Below are positions 8,546 through 15,363 of a DNA stretch of 64,000 nucleotides, one piece after another. Positions within the stretch are counted from its first letter, which is position 1; every line of letters begins with the position of its first letter. Source of the stretch: Mesorhizobium plurifarium (GTDB taxonomy: Bacteria > Pseudomonadota > Alphaproteobacteria > Rhizobiales > Rhizobiaceae). The DNA lies in the NCBI GenBank assembly GCA_000824785.1, contig CCNB01000003.1:1-64000 (forward strand), given 5' to 3'. The notes under the pieces are model-generated. The model made no database searches, was not told the DNA's origin, and saw only the letters and a list, made by a program, of their open reading frames with translations. Made by a program: the position numbers and the translations under genes.

Positions 8546-9188
8546 AGTTCCTTTCCCTCGCCTCATGCATCAGCAGCGCCGCCTCGGTGCGGTTGCGCAC
8601 ATTGAGCTTGGCGAGCACCCTGGTCATGTGATGCTTGACCGTCTTCTCCTGCAGCGACAGTCGGGCGGCGACTTCCTTGTTGCTCAGCCCCTCCGCGACC
8701 AGTTTCAGGATTTCGGCCTCGCGGCCGGTGAGTTGGCTGAGCGGATCGGGCTTGCTGCCGGTGGGCTGCAGAAGGTCGGAAAGCAGCCTCGCCGAGAGGC
8801 TCGGCGATACGTAGCTCTGGCCGTTGGCGACGTCGCGCAGGATCTCGGCCAGCGCCTTGGAGCCGACGCCTTTCAGCACATAGCCACGGGCGCCGGCCTT
8901 CAGCGCCTGGGCCACGTCGGCATTGGTCTCCGACACGGTGAGCATGACGATCTTCTGCTCGGGCATCGTTGAAAGGATGCCGGCGAGCGCATTGAGACCG
9001 CCGCCCGGCATGCTGATGTCGAGCAGGAGGATATCGGGCGTGCTGGTGCGCGCCAGCCTTTCGGCGTCCTCGGCGCTGGCGCCTTCGCCCACGAGTTCGA
9101 AGCCGCCTATTTCTCCGAGGCTGCGCGCCACGCCCTCGCGAAACAGGGGATGGTCGTCGACTATTGCGATGCGGATGGACGTGCTCAC
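8544..9188 (-). CDS. NarL/FixJ-type response regulator
   Basis: 214 residues. The receiver domain starts IAIVDDHPLFREGV, and the phospho-acceptor Asp is in DILLLDISMPGGG near residue 56. The C-terminal LuxR-type helix-turn-helix contains LTGREAEILKLVAEGLSNKE and KTVKHHMTRVLAKL. It starts with GTG at 9186-9188, overlapping the TGA of the kinase gene, so kinase and regulator are translationally coupled. Targets are unknown; the neighbouring Gly/Asn-rich secreted genes are the obvious candidates to test. Confidence 0.92.
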   Translation of the reverse strand: MSTSIRIAIVDDHPLFREGVARSLGEIGGFELVGEGASAEDAERLARTSTPDILLLDISMPGGGLNALAGILSTMPEQKIVMLTVSETNADVAQALKAGARGYVLKGVGSKALAEILRDVANGQSYVSPSLSARLLSDLLQPTGSKPDPLSQLTGREAEILKLVAEGLSNKEVAARLSLQEKTVKHHMTRVLAKLNVRNRTEAALLMHEARERN

Positions 9189-10594
9189 GGTTGCTCCTCG
9201 ACAGACAAGGTGATCACCAGTCTTGTTCCTCCCGGGCCGGTCAGCGTTTCGAACTGTCCGCCTATGCTTTCGATACGCTCCCTGAGGCCGGCAAGCCCAA
9301 GGCCCTCGCTTCGGGCCGGATCGAAGCCCGGGCCGTTGTCCGCCACCTCGACGAGAAGCTTGCCGCCTTTCGTCGTGGCCCTGACTTGCTGGCCCTTGCC
9401 CTTGCCGTGCCGGAAGGCGTTGTTCAGGCCTTCCTGCACGAAGCGATAGATGCTGATCTTTTCCGAGGTGCCGAGTTCCGGCAAGCGCTCCGGTAGGGTT
9501 AGCAACACTTTGGTGTCGGTGCGCCGCTCGTGCTCGGCCACCGCGAGCCGCAAGATGTCGGCGATGGCCTGTGTCTCGATTTGCGGCAGCACCAGTCCGT
9601 TGCAGATGCCGCGTATCTCGCGCATCGCTTCGCCGAGCGTCTTGTGGATGCCGGCGATCTCGGCCTCGCGCAGCGTGCTCGACGTGGTCGGATCGACCAG
9701 CGCCGGGCTGTCCATCCTGAGCGCGGCGAGCGCCACGAGTTGCGCCGGCCCGTCATGCAGGTCGGCGCCTATGCGCCTCAGATAACGCTCGTTGATGGCG
9801 GCGGCGCGGCGCGACGCGCGCTGAACGCGCTGCCGCAGCGTCGAGTTCTGCGCCAGCGCCGCCTGCAATTCCGAGACCTTGGCCTCGAGCGCCGCCTGCT
9901 GGGTAACGATGGTGCGGCTGCCCCGGAATACGATGCCAGAGAGCAGGGCAAGCGCCGCCGCCGTGGCGCCTGCCACGACCAGCCAGCTCCACAACAGGGC
10001 CGAGTGCAGCGATTCCTCGAAATCGCCGGACAATTCGTAGAATTCAGACACGGCCACGACCTCGCCCGACCAGGGTTCGCGCACCGGGTTGTAGATCTCG
10101 AGCAGCGGGACCCCCATCGACCGTTCTTTCTCGTCTTCCTCGTCTGCGAGCCTGTTGGAGTTGTATCTGACCATGACATTGCCGGCGAAAGCGGCGACGA
10201 GATTGACGTTGGGCTTGATCTGCCTGCCGATGAGGCTGGCGTCCTTCGAATAGAGAATCGTGCCGTCGCGCCGCCAAAGCTTGAACGAGACCAGCCTTTT
10301 CCCAAGGGCCCCTTGGCCGAGCGTCTCGTCCAGCGCCCGCTTGACGGTGTCGTCCAGCTCCTGGCTCTTGCGCATGTCGGGCAGCAGCGGCGCGATCACG
10401 CTATCGACATAGAGCGCGGTGGTGGCCGCGGAATTGTGCAGGACGCCGTCACGGATCTGCGATGTCACCCACAGCCCGACCACGAGCATCACCGCCAGAA
10501 GGCCGATGCCGCCCGCGATCACGAACTGCCAGGCAAGCGAGAGCCCGCTCCAGATTCGTGCAAGACGTTTTAAATACCTCCCAAACATCGGCAC
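9185..10594 (-). CDS. Sensor histidine kinase, NarX/DegS-like (HisKA_3)
   Basis: 469 residues. One transmembrane helix lies near residues 22-45 and a second near 205-225, enclosing a roughly 160-residue periplasmic sensor. A short coiled coil leads to the phosphorylation site RRIGADLHDGPAQL. The ATPase domain has NNAFRHGKGKG, DNGPGFDP and GLGLAGLRERIE. It is the partner of the response regulator just downstream (four-base GTGA overlap). The periplasmic ligand is unknown. Confidence 0.92.
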   Translation of the reverse strand: MPMFGRYLKRLARIWSGLSLAWQFVIAGGIGLLAVMLVVGLWVTSQIRDGVLHNSAATTALYVDSVIAPLLPDMRKSQELDDTVKRALDETLGQGALGKRLVSFKLWRRDGTILYSKDASLIGRQIKPNVNLVAAFAGNVMVRYNSNRLADEEDEKERSMGVPLLEIYNPVREPWSGEVVAVSEFYELSGDFEESLHSALLWSWLVVAGATAAALALLSGIVFRGSRTIVTQQAALEAKVSELQAALAQNSTLRQRVQRASRRAAAINERYLRRIGADLHDGPAQLVALAALRMDSPALVDPTTSSTLREAEIAGIHKTLGEAMREIRGICNGLVLPQIETQAIADILRLAVAEHERRTDTKVLLTLPERLPELGTSEKISIYRFVQEGLNNAFRHGKGKGQQVRATTKGGKLLVEVADNGPGFDPARSEGLGLAGLRERIESIGGQFETLTGPGGTRLVITLSVEEQP

Positions 10595-11150
10595 CGCTCA
10601 CCCACCCGTCCAGGAGAGTATAGGCGAGGGCAGGCAATTGCGACACCGACCTTGGTCCGTGCCCGTAGGGAAGGTTAATGGCGGGCGGTTTGCCGGCCCG
10701 CACCGGTGGGCGGTTCCGATTCGCAGCCGGGGAAGGTTGCTCTTGCTTCCCGACGGCAAAAGCCCGCGCCACTCCTGTTGACGGGGAAGACGCGGGCCGG
10801 TTGCCACCTGGATCTGGATCATCTCTTGCGGCTCTACGTGCCGAGACAATCACCATTTAGGCCCGAGGTCCACATCAAAGACATATGCTTCGGTGGATAT
10901 AGCGCTGCCTTGAGGTGGATGCCGGCCGTCTACCGTCATTCGCCCTTCGTTGTAGTTCCAATCATATAGCGCTTCACCCATCGGCCGCCCGCTCGCAACG
11001 CCGCGTCCCATCGGCCGCTCCATCCCGACACAAGCCGCTGGAGTCGCGGCAAAATTTGCCCCCAAAAGAAGTCAGGGCCAAGCTGTTGATGGTCTGAACG
11101 ACCGCCGCATATATAACTGGCTAAAACCCTGGGGGTCTTGGCAACGCATT
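10595..11150. other. Intergenic region without a convincing gene
   Basis: About 550 bases. It contains GC-rich inverted segments (for example GCCCGCG near 10766 paired with CGCGGGC near 10793) but no T tract. A 71-codon minus-strand frame at 10850-11065 has third-position composition unlike local genes, so I do not call it. The leftward kinase promoter should lie at the left end. Confidence 0.4.
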
Positions 11151-11336
11151 ATGGACGCCGGTACGGACAAGAAAAAAAGAAATCAGCGGCTGTCGGTTTT
11201 TGAGCTCGAGGCGTTGCGGGAGGCTTTCAAGCGGTCTGTTCGTGAGAACGGTGTCGCGGAAGCGGAATGGGCGCGGCACGCCGAGCTTTTCGTGAAAAGA
11301 ACACTGCAAAAAGCCAGCGGTCCCACGCGGGCCTGA
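11151..11336 (+). CDS. Small hypothetical protein
   Basis: 61 residues, charged and helical (LSVFELEALREAFKRSVREN, then EAEWARHAELFVKRTL). Third codon positions are mostly G/C, as in neighbouring real genes, which supports translation. No signal sequence, membrane segment or known motif is visible. The start codon lacks a strong ribosome-binding site. Function unknown. Confidence 0.5.
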   Translation: MDAGTDKKKRNQRLSVFELEALREAFKRSVRENGVAEAEWARHAELFVKRTLQKASGPTRA

Positions 11337-11494
11337 CGTTCGGGCGCTCCGGCGCCGGATGGATTTCATTGACGCCGCCGGTCGGACCATTGCGTTGGCG
11401 CATAGGACCTCAGCAACAATTGCGGGCGCAACGGGAAGTAGACACTCTATCCCTGCGCCGGCTCCCCCCAAGGAAACCCAATGGTCGGCGCTTC

Positions 11495-11550
11495 AGCCCG
11501 GCCTGCCTGTCAAAGAGCCGTACTCTTTTACCGCCAAGGCAGGCCGGGCT
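11495..11550. repeat. 14-bp perfect inverted repeat with a nested hairpin
   Basis: AGCCCGGCCTGCCT at 11495-11508 is the exact reverse complement of 11537-11550. The loop contains a second stem, AAAGAG at 11512-11517 paired with CTCTTT at 11523-11528. It sits in a gap between two small rightward genes, has no T tract, and could be a structured RNA, an attenuator or a cruciform site. Confidence 0.6.
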
Positions 11551-11638
11551 ACCCCAACCGCCGATTCGGCCTCCCACGTCCGATATCCTTCGAGACACGG
11601 CGCAATTTAACGGATGCGCGGGGCGGGCATTCTAGCGC

Positions 11639-11663
11639 GGAACGAAAAGCGGGCAGGCGCGTT
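11639..11663 (+). promoter_or_regulatory. Candidate EcfG/RpoE2-type stress promoter
   Basis: GGAAC at 11639-11643 and GTT at 11661-11663 are separated by 17 bases, matching the alphaproteobacterial general-stress consensus. The ATG of the next gene is only ten bases after the GTT, implying a very short or absent leader. The match is short and could be chance. Confidence 0.4.
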
Positions 11664-11673
11664 TTCCGCCGCG

Positions 11674-11895
11674 ATGTCGAGGATCCCTCATCATCACAAG
11701 GCCGAAAGGCCTTTTCAGGCCTCGCTTGCCGAGGCTGAGCGCCTGGCGCGCGCACAAAAGAACGCCAGGCTGAAGGACCTTCGCACCCACGCTTCGTGGC
11801 TGGTGCTCGATCCGCAGGCGCACTTCCAGGAGGAGATCGATTGTTCGGCGTTGCTCGGCGACCTGCCGATCCGAAAGGTCGTCCGCGACGGCTAA
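11674..11895 (+). CDS. Small hypothetical protein
   Basis: 73 residues from the ATG at 11674. It is charged, with a helical stretch (SLAEAERLARAQKNARLKDL) and a more ordered end (WLVLDPQAHFQEEIDCSALL). Codon use matches local genes. A candidate stress promoter lies just upstream, and its TAA is the first element of a palindromic repeat. Function unknown. An upstream in-frame ATG at 11614 is less likely because the candidate promoter lies inside that extension. Confidence 0.5.
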   Translation: MSRIPHHHKAERPFQASLAEAERLARAQKNARLKDLRTHASWLVLDPQAHFQEEIDCSALLGDLPIRKVVRDG

Positions 11896-11999
11896 AGCAT
11901 GTCTCCCGAAAGTGGGAACCGATTTCGGGATAAAGACATGCCCAGAATCAAAAACCTAGAGCGCATGGAGCGAATCTGAAAGATCGCGACGCGCTTTAG
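11894..11999. repeat. Palindromic intergenic repeat, copy 1
   Basis: About 105 bases. A GCATGTC...GACATGC palindrome with inner CCCGAAAGTGGGAACCGATT is followed by a conserved tail ending GAAAGATCGCGACGCGC. Nearly the same sequence recurs inverted at 12329-12432, and a diverged copy lies at 25611-25704. It begins inside the stop codon of the upstream gene. Repeats of this kind are common between genes in rhizobia. Confidence 0.8.
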
Positions 12000-12018
12000 C
12001 TCCTTGCGGCTTTCAGCC

Positions 12019-12177
12019 TCAGGCCGCCTGTAGCCGGGCCGCGCCATCCTCGCGTGATATCTCGACCAGCCGCGCGATCGCCCATGGCGCCATCAGCGCG
12101 AAGAATGCCGTGACATCGAGGAAGATCGACCGCGCCAGATCGAAACTGCTGTGGTCGTAGCAGACTGCGAACTCCAT
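12019..12177 (-). CDS. Small hypothetical protein with one hydrophobic segment
   Basis: 52 residues starting MEFAVCYDHSSFDL, with a central hydrophobic stretch (FLDVTAFFALMAPWAIARL) that could be a single membrane helix. The start chosen is the internal ATG at 12175-12177, since the longer frame adds basic residues with no supporting ribosome-binding site. It lies between the two inverted copies of the palindromic repeat. Function unknown; it could be spurious. Confidence 0.4.
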   Translation of the reverse strand: MEFAVCYDHSSFDLARSIFLDVTAFFALMAPWAIARLVEISREDGAARLQAA

Positions 12178-12328
12178 CACGCTTGACCCCTTTTTGACCC
12201 ACCCGTTGCGCATGTCGTTTCACGCGTCTCGCTACATGGCCCTGATTTGCAACAAATACAAGGCATGGCTAATGTATATGTTAAGTAAGGCGCTGCTGGC
12301 GCATGCGCGGTCATGCCGGCTGAAGCAC
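12178..12328. other. A/T-richer spacer
   Basis: A short lower-GC stretch between the small membrane ORF and the second palindromic repeat. It probably carries the leftward promoter; no motif is clear enough to name. Confidence 0.3.
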
Positions 12329-12432
12329 CTAGAGCGTGTCGCGATCTTTCAGATTTGCTCCTTGCGCTTTGGGCTTTTGATCTTACGCATGTCTCCCGAA
12401 ACCGGTTCCCACTTTCGGGAGACATGCTTTAA
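12329..12432. repeat. Palindromic intergenic repeat, copy 2 (inverted)
   Basis: The reverse complement of copy 1 at 11894-11999 over its full length, with scattered mismatches. The palindrome core reads CCCGAAACCGGTTCCCACTT. It overlaps the TAA stop codon of the minus-strand DUF1232 gene at 12429-12431, so it would form the 3' end of that transcript. Confidence 0.8.
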
Positions 12433-12809
12433 GCCGGCTTCGGCCAGAACAGGGAGGTAAGCGCCACTGCCGCCAAGGCCCAGAGCGCGATCATGAAGGC
12501 GAGCCCGGCCTTGCTCACCGGCTTCTCGCGTCGCATGGCCTCTTCGCGGAATTCCTGCATCAGATCGGCCGGGACCAGCTTGACTGCGAGCATGATGCCG
12601 ACAGGCACGATCAGCAGATCGTCCAGGTAGCCGATGATCGGGATGAAGTCCGGGATCAGGTCGACAGGGCTCAGCGCATAGGCCGCGACGGCGCCTGCGG
12701 TGGCTTTTGCATACCAGGGCACACGCGGGTCGCGGGCGGCAATCCAGAGCGCCACCACATCGCGCCTGATCTTGCGCGCCCATTGCTTTGCCGTATCGAA
12801 CATAGACAT
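12429..12809 (-). CDS. YkvA family membrane protein (DUF1232)
   Basis: 126 residues with the family core ALSPVDLIPDFIPIIGYLDD near residues 45-65 and a C-terminal transmembrane segment (FMIALWALAAVALTSLFW). Members are small inner-membrane proteins of unknown function. The start is the ATG at 12807-12809; a second Met two codons later is equally possible. The stop codon is part of a palindromic repeat. Confidence 0.85.
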   Translation of the reverse strand: MSMFDTAKQWARKIRRDVVALWIAARDPRVPWYAKATAGAVAAYALSPVDLIPDFIPIIGYLDDLLIVPVGIMLAVKLVPADLMQEFREEAMRREKPVSKAGLAFMIALWALAAVALTSLFWPKPA

Positions 12810-12868
12810 GCGGCCTATATACGGGCGCGAGGGTCTTCAGGCCATCTGGCGATCGACGGCTCGGCTTC

Positions 12869-13051
12869 TCAGGCGCAATCCTTCATTTCCACAACCTCGA
12901 CGCCGAGGCGGAAGGCCTGGCCGTCGGCATAGGAGCGCGCATGCTGCTCGGCTTCGAAGGGGAAGATGAGCGTCGTACCGTAGGCGGTGACACGCACCGT
13001 CCACTTCTGGCCTCTGACGAGTTCAACGCCGTGAAGCTTCGCCGTAACCAT
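12869..13051 (-). CDS. Small conserved-looking hypothetical protein
   Basis: 60 residues, MVTAKLHGVELVRGQKWTVR onwards, with alternating hydrophobic residues that suggest a small beta sheet. The start is well supported: a GGAGG sequence lies seven to ten bases before the ATG. It is divergent from the small protein gene at 13300. No family recognised. Confidence 0.6.
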   Translation of the reverse strand: MVTAKLHGVELVRGQKWTVRVTAYGTTLIFPFEAEQHARSYADGQAFRLGVEVVEMKDCA

Positions 13052-13246
13052 CTCACCCTCCTCAGATCCGGCACGTCAGCGACATCCGCATAACGTCGCC
13101 AAAGTCATTTGAATACAAATAATCCGACCAAATCGTGTCGTTGCGGCGTCGATTCCGACATTTGGCCGTTTGCGTCCGTGAAATGGTTCACCGACAGCGG
13201 CGCCTTTTTTCGGCCGGGCCGCAAAAGGGGGCGGGACGCCCTGCCT

Positions 13247-13272
13247 GGAACCGCGACGGTCCCGGTCAGGTT
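13247..13272 (+). promoter_or_regulatory. Candidate EcfG/RpoE2-type stress promoter
   Basis: GGAAC at 13247-13251 and GTT at 13270-13272 with 18 bases between (19 to the TT, within the accepted range). It lies 28 bases before the ATG of the next gene, leaving room for the AAGGAGG ribosome-binding site. This is a plausible general-stress promoter. Confidence 0.5.
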
Positions 13273-13299
13273 AAAGTCTTGGTTCATAAGGAGGCCCCC

Positions 13300-13449
13300 A
13301 TGATCCGCAAGCTGAAATCGGGCGAATATCGGCTCTATTCGCGCAAGATCGATCCCAGGACCGGCAAACGCCGCAATCTGGGCACCTTCAAGTCGCGCGA
13401 AGCGGCCGAAAAGCACGAACGCGAAGTGCAGTATTTCAAGCGGCACTAG
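13300..13449 (+). CDS. Small basic conserved protein
   Basis: 49 residues, strongly basic. It contains GEYRLYSRKIDPRTGKRRNL followed by GTFKSREAAEKHEREV and ends YFKRH. Proteins of this size and pattern are, from memory, widespread in Rhizobiales and some Betaproteobacteria, with no assigned function. The start is fixed by AAGGAGG six bases before the ATG; a longer frame from 13135 has no such site. The basic surface suggests nucleic-acid binding (inference). A stress-type promoter candidate lies upstream. Confidence 0.8.
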   Translation: MIRKLKSGEYRLYSRKIDPRTGKRRNLGTFKSREAAEKHEREVQYFKRH

Positions 13450-13478
13450 TTAGTTTTCGCGACGTGGTGGCGATCGCG

Positions 13479-13814
13479 TCATCCATGCGGTGTCGGCGGG
13501 GTGCGTGGGCGCGGGTGGCCAGGCACATTGGAGCCGATATGGTCGAGGTCGCAACGTCGCGTGATCATCTCGACCGACTTGGTGTCGACGCTCACGCGCC
13601 CCAGCACCTGCACGGTCGTGCGGCCGAGGTCGTCATCGACATGGACGACCTCGCCCTCGAGCCTGAGCTTGTCGCCAACCTTGGCGTTGGGCTCGACCAT
13701 CGAATAACTATGGCTGTTGCCGTCGAGCGTCAGCGTCACGCGATCCTTGACGCGCTCGGTCACCGTCGCGACCACTGCCACCCTGTCCCCTATTTCAACA
13801 ACGGGCCGTATCAT
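13479..13814 (-). CDS. Hypothetical protein, possible OB-like beta barrel
   Basis: 111 residues from the ATG at 13812-13814, which follows AAAGGAGG. The body alternates short beta-strand-like runs (VVEIGDRVAVVATVTERVKD, then DRVTLTLDGNSHSYSMV and KVGDKLRLEGEVVHVDD). The C-terminal 25 residues are Pro/Arg-rich and may be unstructured. The pattern resembles small OB-fold proteins, but no family is identified. Function unknown. Confidence 0.55.
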   Translation of the reverse strand: MIRPVVEIGDRVAVVATVTERVKDRVTLTLDGNSHSYSMVEPNAKVGDKLRLEGEVVHVDDDLGRTTVQVLGRVSVDTKSVEMITRRCDLDHIGSNVPGHPRPRTPPTPHG

Positions 13815-14121
13815 TGCGGCCTCCTTTCTGCTCCGTGCGGTTGTTGCCGGGAGCCAATTGGCTGTCGACATGACGGTGCCGGCAGCTGCTGAAATAAACG
13901 AAAAAACAGGTGTTTGGTTGCCTCTGAGCTACCTGCCGCTATGGCCCGGCCGATCACATGAAGGCAGGATTGTGCGGCAGATACTGCGTTCAGTCGCCAT
14001 GCCGGGCGATGCCATCAACAGCATCGTAAGGTGATGCGCATGCCTCGATCGACCGCAAGGCCGAGCACCGTTGCATATGCCTGCCGTCTTGCCCACCGGG
14101 GTGTTGTGGCTTGGCCCGCGC

Positions 14122-14146
14122 GGAACCACGCGGGCCGCCAGATGTT
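14122..14146 (+). promoter_or_regulatory. Candidate EcfG/RpoE2-type promoter for ku
   Basis: GGAAC at 14122-14126, 17 bases, then GTT at 14144-14146, about 33 bases before the ku start codon. The -35 element lies in the loop of a perfect 8-bp hairpin (GGCCCGCG at 14113-14120 with CGCGGGCC at 14129-14136). Stress-sigma control of ku genes is reported in Sinorhizobium, which supports the call. Confidence 0.55.
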
Positions 14147-14178
14147 CCTTTTGATCACAACGACAACAGGGGCGGCAC

Positions 14179-15003
14179 ATGGTTGCGCCACGCGCGGTTT
14201 GGAAGGGTTTTCTGAAGGTCGGGTCGGTCTCGTGCGGCGTGAAGCTGGTCGGCGCGACCAGCGAAGCCGGAAAGGTTCATTTCAAGATCCTGAACCGTAA
14301 GGACGGCTTGCCGGTGAAAAGCGCCTATGTCGACGAGCAGACGGGTGATGTCGTCGAGACCGAAGATCAGACCAAGGGCTTCGAGTTAGAGAAGGATGAT
14401 TTCGTGGAGATCGAGCCCGACGAGATCAAGAAGCTGAAGCTTACTTCGGCACATACGCTGGAGGTCGATGAGTTCGTGGCCTTGGATGACATCGATACTC
14501 GCTACCTTGAAAAGCCTTATTATCTCATTCCCGCCGACGGCGCGGCCCTGGAGGCCTTCAGTGTGCTGCGCGAGGCGATGAAGGAGAAGCGGGTCGCTGC
14601 AAGATCCTGCGTGGTGCTCTACCAGCGCGGCCGCGAGGTGGTGATCCAGCCCTTCGACAAGGGCATGCTTCTCACCGAACTGCGTACCCACAACGAGATG
14701 GTTTCGGAGAAAAGCGTCTTCGAGGATCTGACGTCGCCGAAATACGACAAGGACCTGCTGGAGATCGCCGAGCTCCTGATCGACAAGAAGGTAACGAAGT
14801 TCGACCCGTCAAAATTCCAGGACACTTATGAGGATGCGCTTATCGCGATGATCGATGCCAAACGCAAGGGCAAGAAGCTGCCGAAGGCCGCACCCAAGCC
14901 GAAGGAGAACATCATCGATCTGGCTGCGGTGCTGAAGAAGAGCCTCGCCAAGGAAGGCATCAAGGCTCCGTCGAAGACGAAGCCCGTCCGCAAGTCTGCT
15001 TGA
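14179..15003 (+). CDS. ku: Non-homologous end-joining protein Ku
   Basis: 274 residues, the normal length of bacterial Ku. It starts APRAVWKGFLKVGSVSCGVK and contains the Ku core (FEIEPDEIKKLK-like region, DIDTRYLEKPYYLIPADGAA, then REVVIQPFDKGMLLTELR). The C-terminal 40 residues are Lys-rich, as in Ku proteins that recruit LigD and contact DNA. Ku forms a ring on broken DNA ends and brings in the ligase. No ligD gene lies in this window, so the partner must be elsewhere; rhizobia often carry several ku genes. A candidate stress promoter precedes it. Confidence 0.95.
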   Translation: MVAPRAVWKGFLKVGSVSCGVKLVGATSEAGKVHFKILNRKDGLPVKSAYVDEQTGDVVETEDQTKGFELEKDDFVEIEPDEIKKLKLTSAHTLEVDEFVALDDIDTRYLEKPYYLIPADGAALEAFSVLREAMKEKRVAARSCVVLYQRGREVVIQPFDKGMLLTELRTHNEMVSEKSVFEDLTSPKYDKDLLEIAELLIDKKVTKFDPSKFQDTYEDALIAMIDAKRKGKKLPKAAPKPKENIIDLAAVLKKSLAKEGIKAPSKTKPVRKSA

Positions 15004-15071
15004 TCAAGACTGAGATAATCGTCCAAGCCGCGTCATCCGTTCCCTCCGTCGGATTTGCGATGCATCGCTTG

Positions 15072-15089
15072 CCTACCCTGGGGGATAGG
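15072..15089 (+). promoter_or_regulatory. Putative metal-regulator operator upstream of dmeR
   Basis: CCTA and TAGG ends flank a central C/G tract (CCCTGGGGGA), eight bases before the dmeR start. Inverted repeats around a G tract are the known target type of RcnR/CsoR-like repressors, so autoregulation by the adjacent gene product is likely. Confidence 0.55.
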
Positions 15090-15097
15090 TTAGCGGC

Positions 15098-15355
15098 ATG
15101 ACGATACACAGCTCCCACTCCGATATCATCGCCCGGCTCAAACGCGCGCACGGCCATCTCGCCGCCGTGCTCACCATGTTCGAGCAAGGCCGCTCCTGCC
15201 TCGATCTCGCCCAACAGCTCCACGCCGTCGAAAGCGCCGTCGGCAACGCCAAGCGCGAGCTGATCCACGACCATATGGAGCATTGCCTTGTCGAGGGCGG
15301 CGAGCCGACCAGGGACACGCTCAAGGAGCTGAAGCAGCTCACCAAATATTTGTGA
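15098..15355 (+). CDS. dmeR: Metal-sensing repressor of the CsoR/RcnR family, DmeR-like
   Basis: 85 residues, all-helical (DUF156). Candidate metal ligands include an N-terminal His pair (H4, H7), C34 in GRSCLDL, and H57/H59/H62/C63 in LIHDHMEHC. This is closer to the Ni/Co-type RcnR pattern than to the Cu-type Cys-His-Cys pattern. These repressors release DNA on metal binding. The gene directly precedes a CDF exporter with eight bases between them, the same arrangement as the dmeRF operon described in Rhizobium leguminosarum for Co/Ni resistance. A likely operator overlaps the leader. Confidence 0.85.
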   Translation: MTIHSSHSDIIARLKRAHGHLAAVLTMFEQGRSCLDLAQQLHAVESAVGNAKRELIHDHMEHCLVEGGEPTRDTLKELKQLTKYL

Positions 15356-15363
15356 GGCGGTTG

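Noticed and set aside
10850..11065. 71-codon minus-strand frame in the intergenic gap
   Set aside because: Third codon positions are not G/C-rich as in neighbouring genes, the first start is TTG, and no ribosome-binding site is seen.
13717..14034. 105-codon plus-strand frame before ku, with a GRSHEGRIVRQI-like segment at its end
   Set aside because: It overlaps the better supported minus-strand gene at 13479-13814 and its first half is the mirror of that gene.
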